Origin: Streptomyces gardneri
Lineage (GTDB): Bacteria; Actinomycetota; Actinomycetes; Streptomycetales; Streptomycetaceae
Assembly (NCBI RefSeq): GCF_006539185.1
Contig: NZ_BJMN01000022.1
Coordinates: forward strand, 1-64,000
Reading direction: 5' to 3'
Length of the DNA stretch: 64,000 nt
Positions within the stretch are counted from its first letter, which is position 1, and each line of letters opens with the position of its first letter. The position numbers were made by a program, and so were the translations under genes. The notes beneath the pieces are model-generated. The model saw only the letters and a list, made by a program, of their open reading frames with translations, did not search any database and had not been told where the DNA came from. Positions 8,631 through 17,111 of this stretch are shown here, one piece after another.

Positions 8631-9251
8631 CTACTCGAACCGCGTGGTGTCCCCCGCCCCGCGCCGGACGATCTCGGGCTCGCCGCTGGAGAAGTCGACG
8701 ACGGTGGTCGGCTCGGTGCCGCAGTCACCGGAGTCGACGACCACGTCCACCTGGTGGTCGAGGCGCTCCTTGATCTCCCAGCCCTGGGTGAGGGGTTCGG
8801 CCTCGTCGGGCAGGAGCAGGGTGCTGGAGAGCAGGGGTTCGCCGAGTTCCGCGAGGAGGGCCAGGGTGACGACGTGGTCGGGGATGCGGACGCCGACCGT
8901 CTTCTTCTTGGGGTGCTGCAGCTGACGCGGCACTTCCCTGGTGGCGGGCAGGATGAAGGTGTACGGCCCGGGGGTCGCGGCCTTGATCGCGCGGAAGACG
9001 TCGTTGTCGATCTGGACGAGCTGGCCCAGCTGGGCGAAGTTCTCGCACATGAGCGTGAAGTGGTGCCGGTCGTCCAGGTCGCGGATCGTCCGGATGCGGC
9101 TGATGCCGTCGCGGCTGCCCAGTCGGCTGCCGAGGGCGTAGCAGGAATCGGTCGGGTACGCGACGAGCGCCCCGTTCCGGATGCTGTCGGCCACCGAGCC
9201 GATGGTGCGCGGCTGGGGGTTGTCGGGGTGCACGTCGAAGTACTTGGCCAT
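8631..9251 (-). CDS. YciO-type Sua5/YrdC-family protein
   Basis: RNA/nucleotide-binding protein of the fold that makes threonylcarbamoyl-AMP for the tRNA t6A modification. The 206-residue product opens with FDVHPDNPQPRTI and contains YPTDSCYALG at about 31-40 and PGPYTFILPATREVP at about 91-105, which resemble E. coli YciO more than the essential TsaC/Sua5. Automatic pipelines usually call it L-threonylcarbamoyladenylate synthase; whether the YciO branch really supplies t6A is uncertain, and Streptomyces normally has a separate Sua5 next to prfA. It stands 9 bases downstream of the FAD oxidoreductase's stop-strand partner, as a separate unit on the same strand. Confidence 0.85.
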   Translation of the reverse strand: MAKYFDVHPDNPQPRTIGSVADSIRNGALVAYPTDSCYALGSRLGSRDGISRIRTIRDLDDRHHFTLMCENFAQLGQLVQIDNDVFRAIKAATPGPYTFILPATREVPRQLQHPKKKTVGVRIPDHVVTLALLAELGEPLLSSTLLLPDEAEPLTQGWEIKERLDHQVDVVVDSGDCGTEPTTVVDFSSGEPEIVRRGAGDTTRFE

Positions 9252-9260
9252 GGGGGCAGT

Positions 9261-10697
9261 CTAATTTTTTCGGGCGGAGGCGCGCAGCCGTCGCCACACA
9301 GCCTTCGCCGCGTTGTGGCCGGACATGCCGTGGACTCCGGGGCCGGGCGGGGTGGCGGAGGAGCAGAGGAAGACGGCCGGGTGGGGGGTCGCGTAGGGGC
9401 GGAGCGAGAGGGTGGGGCGCAGCACGAGCTGGAGGCCTCGGGCGGCGCCGCAGGCGATGTCGCCGCCGATGTAGTTGGCGTTGCGCTCGGCGAGTTCGGC
9501 GGGGCCGGCGGTGGCGCGGGCCAGGACGCGGTCGCGGAAGCCGGGCGCGAAGCGCTCGATCTGCCGCTCGATGGCGTCGGTGAGGTCGCCGCGCCAGCCG
9601 TTCGGCACGTGTCCGTACGCCCAGAAGACGTGCTTCCCCTCGGGGGCGCGGGAGGGGTCGACGAGGCTCGGCTGGGCGGTGATGAGGAAGGGGGTGTCGG
9701 GGGCGGTGCCGGAGGAGGCCTGGTGCAGGGCGGTGTCGATCTCGCCGGCGGTGGGGCCGATCTGGACGGTGCCCGCGCGCCGGGGTTCCTCGGCGGTCCA
9801 GGGCACGGGGCCGTCGAGCGCGTAGTCGATCTTGAAGGCGCTGGCGCCGTACCGGTAGTGGTCGTAGTACCCGCCGAAGCCGGCGATCCGGGCGAGGGCG
9901 GTGGGCGAGGTGTCGAAGACGTAGGCGCGGGCGGGCGGCAGGTCGTCGAGCCGCTTGACCTCGTAGTCGGTGTGGACGGCGCCGCCGAGGTCCTTGAGGT
10001 ACGCGGCGAGGGCGTCGGAGATCGACTGCGAGCCGCCTCGGGGCATCGGCCAGCCGCCCGCGTGCGCGGCGAGCGCGAAGACGAGACCGACGGCTCCGGT
10101 GGCGAAGCCGCCGAGCGGGGCGATGACATGGCCGACCATGCCGGCGAAGAGCGCGCGGGCCTTCTCGTCCCGGAAGCGGCGCATCAGCCAGGTGGCGGGC
10201 GGCAGCCCGTCGATTCCGAAGCGGGCGAGGGTGAGCGGGTCGCGGGGCAGTGCGGTGAGCGGCAGCTGCATGAAGTCCGCCGCGAGCGTGTCCCACTTGC
10301 CGAGGTAGGGGGCGACGAGCCGGCGGTACGCCCCGGCGTCGCGCGGTCCGAAGGAGGCGGCGGTCTCGGCGACGGAGCGGGCGAGGACGGCGGCGGTGCC
10401 GTCGTCCCAGGGGTGGGCCATGGGCAGTTCGGGGTGGAGCCACTCCAGGCCGTACCGCTCCAGCGGCATCGTCTTGAAGACGGGCGAGCCGGCACCGAGG
10501 GGGTGCACGGCGGAGCACGGGTCGTGGCGGAAACCGGGGAGGGTGAGCTCCTCGGTCCTGGCTCCGCCGCCCACGGTGGGCTTCGCCTCGAAGACGGCGA
10601 CGGAGAAACCGCGCCGGGCCAACTCCACCGCCGCGGTGAGTCCGTTGGGCCCCGCCCCCACGACGACGGCATCGAGCATCGACGTCTCGTTCGTCAC
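9261..10697 (-). CDS. Phytoene-desaturase-like NAD(P)/FAD-dependent oxidoreductase
   Basis: Flavoprotein oxidoreductase of the carotenoid-desaturase/amine-oxidase fold. The 478-residue protein has an N-terminal dinucleotide-binding motif VVVGAGPNGLTAAVELARRG at about 10-29 with a following acidic residue (VAVFEA), and the family's C-terminal FAD-contact motif GPGVHGMSGHNAAKAV near 453-468. No carotenoid genes (crtB, crtE) lie nearby, so a carotenoid substrate is unlikely; the stand-alone actinobacterial members are uncharacterised. It is followed on the same strand by the YciO gene 9 bases downstream, which suggests co-transcription. Confidence 0.85.
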   Translation of the reverse strand: MTNETSMLDAVVVGAGPNGLTAAVELARRGFSVAVFEAKPTVGGGARTEELTLPGFRHDPCSAVHPLGAGSPVFKTMPLERYGLEWLHPELPMAHPWDDGTAAVLARSVAETAASFGPRDAGAYRRLVAPYLGKWDTLAADFMQLPLTALPRDPLTLARFGIDGLPPATWLMRRFRDEKARALFAGMVGHVIAPLGGFATGAVGLVFALAAHAGGWPMPRGGSQSISDALAAYLKDLGGAVHTDYEVKRLDDLPPARAYVFDTSPTALARIAGFGGYYDHYRYGASAFKIDYALDGPVPWTAEEPRRAGTVQIGPTAGEIDTALHQASSGTAPDTPFLITAQPSLVDPSRAPEGKHVFWAYGHVPNGWRGDLTDAIERQIERFAPGFRDRVLARATAGPAELAERNANYIGGDIACGAARGLQLVLRPTLSLRPYATPHPAVFLCSSATPPGPGVHGMSGHNAAKAVWRRLRASARKN

Positions 10698-10760
10698 CTT
10701 CGGACTCCTTCGTCAGCCGATGGCCAGGGCTCTCAGGATAGGCCGGTGGTCGTCGCCGCC

Positions 10761-11597
10761 TCACGCGCCCCCGAGGAGGCGCCGGATGCGCTCGGCGGTC
10801 GCCGCGTCCCTGGCCGCGGTGAACGGCAGCGCGTTCCCTCCGGTGATACGGAACGGCTCCCCGGCGATGGTCGTCTGCGCGCCGCCCGCCTCGGCGACGA
10901 GGAGGAGTCCGGCCGCGTGGTCCCAGGCGTACTCCCAGGAGAAGACGGTGCCCGAGAGTGCCCCGCGCGCCACGGCGAGGTATTCGAGACCGGCCGAACC
11001 GCAGGGGCGGGGGGCGACCCCGTCCACCTGCAGGCCGAGCAGGGCGCGCTTCTGGTCCGGGGTGGTGTAGTCGGGGTGGGAGGTGGCGAGCTCCAGGACC
11101 TCGCCGGGCGCCGGTGAACCGGACCGTATCGGCCGTCCGTTGAGCGTGGCACCGTGGCCGCGGACGGCGATCGCCATCTCCTCCAGGGCCGGGGCGAAGG
11201 TCCAGGAGGCGAGGAGCTCGCCGCGGACGGCGAGGGCGACGAGGGTGCAGAAGGCGGGGTCGCCGTTCACGAACTGGCGGGTGCCGTCGACCGGGTCGAC
11301 GATCCAGACGGGGGCGTCGCCGCGCAGCGCCTCGTACACCGCGGGGTCCTCGGCGACGGCCTCCTCGCCGACGACGACCGAGCCGGGCAGCAGCGCGGTC
11401 AGCGAGGCGGTGAGGTGTGCCTCGGCGGCCCGGTCGGCGACGGTGACCAGGTCGTGCGGCCCGCTCTTCTCCAGGACCTCGTGGGCGGCGAGCTGCCGGA
11501 AGTGCGGCATGATCTCGGCGGCGGCCGCCTTGCGGACCGCCTCCTCCACCTCGGTCGTGCGGCCGCCGAGGACGTGCTCAAGGAAGTCTTCGATCAT
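10761..11597 (-). CDS. Inositol-monophosphatase-family phosphatase
   Basis: Mg2+-dependent, Li+-sensitive sugar-phosphate phosphatase; actinobacterial members act on inositol-1-phosphate, histidinol phosphate or fructose-1,6-bisphosphate. The 278-residue protein (ATG at 11597, MIEDFLEHVLG) has the metal motifs GEEAVAED at about 83-90 and WIVDPVDGTRQFVNG at about 101-115, and the C-terminal WEYAWDHAAGLLLVAEAGG. The long upstream in-frame extension to 12431 is not coding because it overlaps the relaxase remnant antisense and lacks family similarity. This gene marks the left edge of normal chromosome; the decayed element starts just upstream of it. Confidence 0.88.
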   Translation of the reverse strand: MIEDFLEHVLGGRTTEVEEAVRKAAAAEIMPHFRQLAAHEVLEKSGPHDLVTVADRAAEAHLTASLTALLPGSVVVGEEAVAEDPAVYEALRGDAPVWIVDPVDGTRQFVNGDPAFCTLVALAVRGELLASWTFAPALEEMAIAVRGHGATLNGRPIRSGSPAPGEVLELATSHPDYTTPDQKRALLGLQVDGVAPRPCGSAGLEYLAVARGALSGTVFSWEYAWDHAAGLLLVAEAGGAQTTIAGEPFRITGGNALPFTAARDAATAERIRRLLGGA

Positions 11598-11689
11598 GCC
11601 TCCAGCTAAGCACGGGGCGCTGACATCCGGAATGCCGCGCTTGTCACCCGCTGTTCTCCCGAGGAGTACCCTTTGGCCGAGTTCACCCC

Positions 11690-13347
11690 TTACACGCGGG
11701 GAGCCTGCGGGCGACGGAGAGCTTCGCCCGGGTGGGCGGGGAGCCGGGCGATCCGGCGCAGGCGCCAGACCAGGACGTCGTTCACGTCCTCGGCGGTGTC
11801 GAGTTCGCGCATGTCGATGGCCTGCGGCAGGAGGGCCTCGGGGTCGTGGCCTGCCTGCTCGGCCTGGGCGAGGGTGGCGACCAGGGCGTCGGTCTTCGTC
11901 GGCCTGCCATCTGCTTGTACGCCCTGCTCCGGCAGGGCCGCGCGGAGGGTGGCCTCGTGCGTCCGGCGTCCGGCGTCCGGCGTCGGGCTTCGGGGAGGGC
12001 ACGGCCTTGGTCGTGCAGCACTCGCATCGGGGTGGCGGCGGCCTGTCGGTAGGCGGTTCGCAGGTGCTCGGCGGCTTGTCGGGAGGCGTGGGCCTGCTGG
12101 GCGTGGCCCCGGGCGGAGTGCCAACGGGCGGCAGCGAGGGCGACCAGCACCAGGGTGGAGACGAGCATGGCGGTGGTGCCGCCGTCCTCGCCCCGGCCGA
12201 GCGCGTCGCCGGCCTGGACGATGCCCCGGGCGGCCGAGCGGAGCGCCCGGGTGTCGGCGCGCTCTGCTCGGACGTGGCTGCGGGTCGCCCGCTCGAAGGC
12301 TCGGGCGGCGGCGGCCAGCTCGGCGCGGTTGGCGGCCGGGGATGTCTGGGCGATGGCGTCCAGGAGTTCTCCGACGCCGACGAGCTGGGCGGCGGCTTCA
12401 TCGTCATCACTGTCGAGGAGGACGGCGGCACGCTCGGCGATCCCGGTGGCGCTCCGTCGTTCTCGGGCGGGTGGGGACCAGCCCGCCCGGCCGCCGGCGG
12501 ACGAAGGAGCTGCCAGCTCGGCGGTACCGTCGGCGAGCCGGAGGCGGATCTTCGGAAGGGACAGGTCGGGAGCGAGCTTGGAGCCGGGGTACCAGACCCG
12601 TTCGCCGTGGCGGTTGCGGTCGCCGGGCAGGGCGACGTTGTAGCCGAGCGCGTCGCCGGACGGGGCGTGGCGCACCTTCACGCGCAGGCCCGCCTCGCGG
12701 AGCCGGGTGAAGAACTCCTTCTCGTCGTCCGCTCCCGCGACGGCCTGGCGGACTGCTTCGCGGAGCGTCTCGCGGGAGGTCTCGGGTCGGCCGGTGCGTT
12801 CGGCCTTGAACTTCTCGGCGCTGGTGGGGTTCTTCGCTGCGGTGCCGTCGCCGGCGTTGAGGCGGCGCAGGCCCATCTCCTTCTCGATACGACGGCATCG
12901 GCCTGGGCCTTGTTGAAGTCGTAGTTGAGGCGAGGGTTGCGCAGGTCGCCGCGGACCAGGGTGGCGACGATGTGGATGTGGTCTTCTGCGTGGCGGACGG
13001 CGATCCACCGGCAGCCGTCGGGATCACCGTCCGGGGCGATGCCGGTGGCGTGGACGATGCGCTGGGCGACGGCGTTCCACTCCTCGCCGGAGAGCCGCCG
13101 GTCGCCGGCGGCGGTCCGGACCGAACAGTGCCACACGTGCTTGGCGGGCGCGCGGTCGCCGGCCTGCTTGACCCGGAGGTCGAGGGCGGCGGTGAGGCGG
13201 GGGGTCGGTGTCGCGGCCGGGGTCGGGGGCGAAGCCGTCCCAGGAGCCGACGAGATGCGCGTCGGTGTGCTCCTCGCGCCTACCGGGGCCGTAGAGGTAG
13301 ACGAGGAGTCCGTGAGTGCGGGAGCCGCGCCCGATGTCGGGAACCAT
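11690..13347 (-). pseudogene. Relaxase/mobilisation nuclease, broken by three frameshifts
   Basis: Reading three frames in turn gives one Streptomyces-type relaxase. The N-terminus begins at 13347 with MVPDIGRGSRTHGLL, LYGPGRREEHTDAHLV; the frame breaks at a run of six G (13199-13204), where removing one base restores it. The middle has the catalytic histidine motif RHAEDHIHIVATLV. A second break lies near 12890 (one base missing), after which RRIEKEMGLRRLNAGDGTAAK continues. The third falls in a 7-bp repeat (11959-11986); adding one unit would restore the frame into the C-terminal segment ending at 11690. Such relaxases nick oriT in actinobacterial integrative elements. Sequencing error could explain one break, less easily three, while no neighbouring chromosomal gene is broken. 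Confidence 0.85.
11959..11986. repeat. 7-bp tandem repeat (four units) at a frameshift in the relaxase
   Basis: Four consecutive copies of GCGTCCG, the last with one mismatch, inside the relaxase coding region at the point where the reading frame changes. Seven is not a multiple of three, so gain or loss of one unit by slippage shifts the frame. By frame arithmetic, one extra unit would rejoin the two coding halves. Confidence 0.75.
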
Positions 13348-13349
13348 CA

Positions 13350-14153
13350 CAGCCGCCTGGTCAGGTCCTCGCCGACTTCACCGAGGTGGAGCGACTGCTG
13401 GAACAGCGGCAGCCCATCCGCTACCGCCAACGCCTCTGCCGCGTCGCCGCCCAACTCGCGGCCTTGGCCGGCATCTTCACCTCCGCCCTCGGTGCACACC
13501 GCGAGGCTCGCGGCTGGTTCCACACCGGACGCCTCGCCGCCTCGGAGGCCGGGGACAACCAGCTCGAAGGAGCGCTGACCGTACGCTCGGCCATCGTCTC
13601 CCTCTACTACGGCACCCCCGCCTCTGCCCACGAACAGGCTGCCCGGGCGCGGCACATCCTGGGCAACACCATCGGCCCCGCCACCACTCGCGGCCTCCTC
13701 GTCGAGGCCCGGGCACTCGCCCGCATGGGACGTGGGGACGAGGCGCTGCCGCTGCTGCGCCAGGCAGAGGACGCGTTCGGCCGGCTGACCGCCGAGGACC
13801 GCGACGACCCCGCCTTCGGCCACACCGAGCGGCAGTTCCTCTCGCACCTCGGCAACGCGTGGACGCACCTGGGACGCAACGAGGACGCCTGGCAGGTCCA
13901 GCGCCGCGCCCTCGACCTCTACCCGCCCACCGAGCACCTCGACCCGCCCCTGATCCACCTGGACCGTGCCACATGCCTCGCTCGCGGCGGCGAGCCCGAG
14001 GAGGCGTACCGCACCGCCACGCAGGCCCTGACAGCTCTACCGGACGAACACCGCACCGGCATGGTCACGAAGTACGCGACCGACTTCAGCCGCACCGCCG
14101 GACACGCCCAGCTCCCCGCCGGCAAGGAGTTCGCCGAGCTGCTGCGAGCCTGA
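13350..14153 (+). pseudogene. TPR regulator fragment (5'-truncated)
   Basis: The last ~265 codons (from about FTEVERLLEQRQ to the TGA at 14153) encode an alpha-helical TPR-like region with repeated small/large helix pairs: GAHREARGWFHTGRLAA, ARARHILG, GDEALPLLRQAEDAFGRL, GRNEDAWQVQRRALDLY, GEPEEAYRTATQALTAL. This matches the C-terminal half of Streptomyces XRE/TPR regulators, whose N-terminal helix-turn-helix is missing. The open frame continues upstream to 12972 but there it runs antisense through the relaxase and is not homologous. The homology starts within a few bases of the relaxase start codon, which marks a rearrangement junction. It is probably non-functional. Confidence 0.72.
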
Positions 14154-14159
14154 GCCGAG

Positions 14160-14626
14160 CTACCGGCCGACGACAGGATTGGCGAGCGATCCGATCCCGG
14201 AAACGTGCACCGCAACCTCGTCGCCGGGGACGACCGGACCCACCCCGGCCGGCGTGCCGGTCAGGAGCACATCACCCGGTTCCAGCGTGACCGCCGCCGT
14301 GATGTACGCCAGCAGGGAAGCGACCGGATGCAGCATGGTGTCCGTACCGGCCGACTGCCGCTCCTCGCCGTTCACCTCGCAGCGCACGACGATGCCGGGG
14401 GGGTGGCTGGCGTGTCCAGACTCAACTCGGCAATGTGATCGGCGTAGTTCCGGCCGACCGCCACGATCTTCCCGGGGCTGACCGGGGCGAGCAGACGTAC
14501 CTCGTGGAGCGGGACGCGGCGGCCGGTGGACTCCGCCGATCCCCTCACCGGATCAGCGCTCAGCACCGAGGCGCCCGTGAAGGACGTCGCCCTTCCACGC
14601 GAACCTGGCCAGCCGCTGCGATTCAC
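14160..14626 (-). pseudogene. Fumarylacetoacetate-hydrolase-family gene with internal deletion
   Basis: Two pieces of one FAH-fold enzyme lie in different frames. The 5' piece (14626 to about 14405) encodes RRVPLHEVRLLAPVSPGKIVAVGRNYADHIAEL; the 3' piece (to 14160) encodes MRCEVNGEERQSAGTDTMLHP and GDVLLTGTPAGVGPVVPGDEV. The central segment that normally carries the metal-binding glutamates and aspartate, roughly 100 residues, is absent, and the join sits at a run of seven G (about 14396-14402). FAH enzymes hydrolyse or decarboxylate beta-keto acids; with the metal site gone this copy cannot be active. It lies 6 bases from the convergent TPR fragment. Confidence 0.8.
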
Positions 14627-14715
14627 CCGTCAGCCTCATGCCTGACCCGTACCTTCGCGCCAGGGTAGGGCAGCCTTTCTCGGACAGGCCCGGGAGAGCC
14701 ATCGGCCGGTCTCGG

Positions 14716-15228
14716 TCAGAAAGCGCGGAGGTACACCCGGGCCTGCTCGGAGTCCAGGTTCTCGATGTAGATCTCCAGCCACGCGACGTCGCGACGTCGG
14801 TAGTCCTTGACACACGGCGGGCAGACACCCGCCCAGAGGGCGTCTTTGAGTGTTTTCGGCTCTGAGAGCCCAAGGTGCTCGAAGAGTTCGGACTCTTGTG
14901 TCGACTTGATGCCCCATGGCGCCAGCGGCTCTTCGGAGTGCAGGTCCTTGGCGACCTGGGCTGCGGTGGCCTTGCCGGTACGGAAGGAGAGGATGTACTC
15001 GTCTTCGCGCGGGTTGACCTGCACGGCACCCTTCACGTCCGTGGCGCCCTCGGGGATCTCAATCTTCATGAACGCGGCCGCTTCGGTGGCGCCGGCACCC
15101 TTCTCCCAGTACGGATAGGTGCTCTCGCGCGTAGCGCTGCCGGGGGCCCCGGTCGAGCAGGACGTGAGAACCAGCGCGGAGATCAGTGCGACGAAGAGAC
15201 TTCCGCGCGTCTTGTGTCGCCTGTTCAC
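14716..15228 (-). CDS. Small lipoprotein of unknown function
   Basis: A 170-residue protein with a lipoprotein signal peptide: basic start MNRRHKTR, hydrophobic stretch, then lipobox LTSC with Cys24 as the lipidated residue. The mature part is acidic and moderately polar, with two cysteines in VCPPCV near 135-139. I do not recognise a family. Its ATG overlaps the stop of the upstream truncated WXG-like gene by 4 bases (ATGA), so the two were one translational unit. In T7SS-type toxin loci such a small lipoprotein next to a large WXG protein can be an immunity or accessory factor, but that is inference. It is the only intact-looking gene between 11.7 and 17.1 kb. Confidence 0.7.
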   Translation of the reverse strand: MNRRHKTRGSLFVALISALVLTSCSTGAPGSATRESTYPYWEKGAGATEAAAFMKIEIPEGATDVKGAVQVNPREDEYILSFRTGKATAAQVAKDLHSEEPLAPWGIKSTQESELFEHLGLSEPKTLKDALWAGVCPPCVKDYRRRDVAWLEIYIENLDSEQARVYLRAF

Positions 15229-16427
15229 CGGTTCTCCTCGTCGCCCCGCGAGACGTCCCCCCGGCCGCCCGATCGGCCAGGGTCGGCAGGGTTCACTGCA
15301 GGGCTCGCGTCGCCGTTCAAGTCGTGGGTGAACGTCGAGCTGCTACCGCGCATGTCGAACTCCTGGGCGATACCGACGGTGTGCAGATGGCCCATATCGG
15401 CATCCTTGATGGAGATCCCTCCGTAGAACGGAGTTTGCCTATCCTTGTCCCAGTTGCACCGGTCCCATACGTTGACCTGGTAATCCAGTGACACCTCAGG
15501 CTCGCCGCCCTCGCCCGGCCTTACTGTGACCATGCCCGAGATGGTCTGTTGGTGTGACCCCAGGGCGTGGTACCAGTCGGTGTCCTTGGTGAACGTACCG
15601 CCGTACTGATGGCTCTCCACTGGAATGGTGACGGGTTTGTCGCCCCCGGCCTTCTCGAATTCGGCCAGCGCCGTCCTGCGCCACTCTTCCCGGTTTCGCG
15701 CGATATGGATCTCTTCGATGTCGGACCGGAACTTGGAGTCCTCGTGCAACATGCGGTTCACGTCGACGTCCAGGGTTTCACCGGTGCCGCGCAGGTAGTG
15801 CAGCATGTTCCGGGATGCTCCGGTTTCGCCGGTGATGTCGCCAACCGTAGCGAGGCCGAGGGCCAAGGCGTGGAAATTCACGTCGCGTGGCGTGGGGTCT
15901 TCCACGTTGAAGGGGCCGGAGCCCGGGTCGGCGGCATGCCACTGGTACTGCGGGTCCATGATTCCGGCCGCTCGCAGTTCGTCGCCCTTCTCCTTCAGCA
16001 GGATGCCGCGGGTGACAGGGTCGAGGCTGCGCCACCAGGCGGGGATGTCCTTGCGGTCCTTGGGCATGTTGGCGGCCTTGCCGGCCTCCTCCAGGGACGG
16101 GTACGGGCTGACCTGGGGGCTCCGGTTGAAGCCGTTGAAGGTGCCGTCCATGGGGTCGGAGTCGAGGACGGCGGCGTCGAGGGCGAGACGGATGCCGTCG
16201 TCGGCGTCGGTGACCGCCTTGACCGCCTGGACGAGCTTTTCGGCCCACTCGTTCGCCTGGGTACGGGCGGTCTGCTGGAAGTCGGGGTCGTGGACGTAGG
16301 CCGTGCGCTCGTCCTGGGTGAGCCGCTCTGTGTCGAAAGCGACCGTGCCCTGGTCGGAGACGCGCATGCCAGCCTTGACGGCGTCGTCACGGATCACCTT
16401 GAGTCGGTTGCGCAGGTCGGTGAGCAC
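15225..16427 (-). pseudogene. WXG/T7SS-like large protein, 5'-truncated
   Basis: Open for 400 residues from a GTG at 16427. It begins abruptly with LTDLRNRLKVIRDDAVKAGM, which in related Streptomyces proteins lies inside the protein after a WXG100-like helical domain, so the N-terminal ~90 residues are missing. The rest is a soluble alpha/beta region: FNGFNRSPQVSPYPSLEEAG, PAWWRSLDPVTRGILL, HALGSHQQTISGMVTV, FYGGISIKDADMGHLHTVG. No toxin active site is recognised. The truncation point is within a few bases of the truncation of the divergent TetR fragment, which indicates a deletion or recombination junction at about 16425-16435. It may still be translated from the GTG, so function is not fully excluded. 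It overlaps the lipoprotein gene by 4 bases. Confidence 0.6.
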
Positions 16428-16429
16428 AG

Positions 16430-17023
16430 ATGCTGCGGACGAGGCAACCGGTCACACTGCGCACCCTGGTCGCCGGAACCGGCGTATCAACGATGGCCGT
16501 CTACACATACTTCGGCGGTATGGACGGCCTCTGGAAGGCACTACGACAAGAAGGCTTCACCCGCCTGGCCACCCAACTTGCAGCCGTCAAGATGTCCGCG
16601 GACCCGGTACGAGACCTCGCCGCCCTGGGTAGCGCCTACCTGGCCAACGCCCTGGAAAACCCTGACCTCTACCGCGTCATGTTCGACACAGGCTTCGACC
16701 TCGAAGACGCCGGCGCCGCGGACGAAACCCTGCACTGTCTCGTCGAGGCCATCGAGCGGGCCAAGGCGAGCGGCCGCTTCCGCGACGAGGTCGACCCGCT
16801 GGAACTGGCAACACAGAGCTGGACTATCGGCCACGGACTCGCATCCCTCGTCGCCACAGGCCCCCTGCCGCACCAGACCCTTGCTCACGGCGCACCCATG
16901 CTGACCGCACTGTTCACCAGTGCAGGAGACGAACCCGCCCGATGCCGCCAGTCGGTTGAGCACGGCTGGGGCCAGCCAGCCCCGGCCCGGCCCAGATCTC
17001 GTGATCGGAGAGACAGGGCCTAG
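16430..17023 (+). pseudogene. TetR-family regulator, N-terminally truncated
   Basis: The 197-residue frame starts inside the DNA-binding domain: only the last part of the helix-turn-helix (PVTLRTLVAGTGVSTMAVYTYFGGMDGL) is present and the first helix of the TetR domain, about 20-25 residues, is missing. The ligand-binding domain (residues ~45-175) looks intact, with DPVRDLAALGSAYLANALENPDLYRVMF and a C-terminal helix pair. Without helix 1 DNA binding is doubtful. The missing end abuts the missing end of the divergent WXG-like gene. The stop is 88 bases before lplA. Confidence 0.7.
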
Positions 17024-17111
17024 AGCACGATGCACAATATGCGCATCTCTGTCCGAATTATGAGGCCGCGAGGACTAGAGTCCCCGCCACACGCTGGAAG
17101 GGAACGAAACG

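Noticed and set aside
8631..9251. Essential tRNA t6A enzyme TsaC/Sua5
   Set aside because: The sequence resembles the YciO branch (DVHPDNPQ start, PTDSCYALG), whose role in t6A is doubtful; the main Sua5 of Streptomyces lies elsewhere.
11598..11689. tRNA or att site at the left edge of the decayed element
   Set aside because: No tRNA cloverleaf or 3' tRNA fragment could be found, and no matching direct repeat was seen near 17.0 or 18.2 kb.
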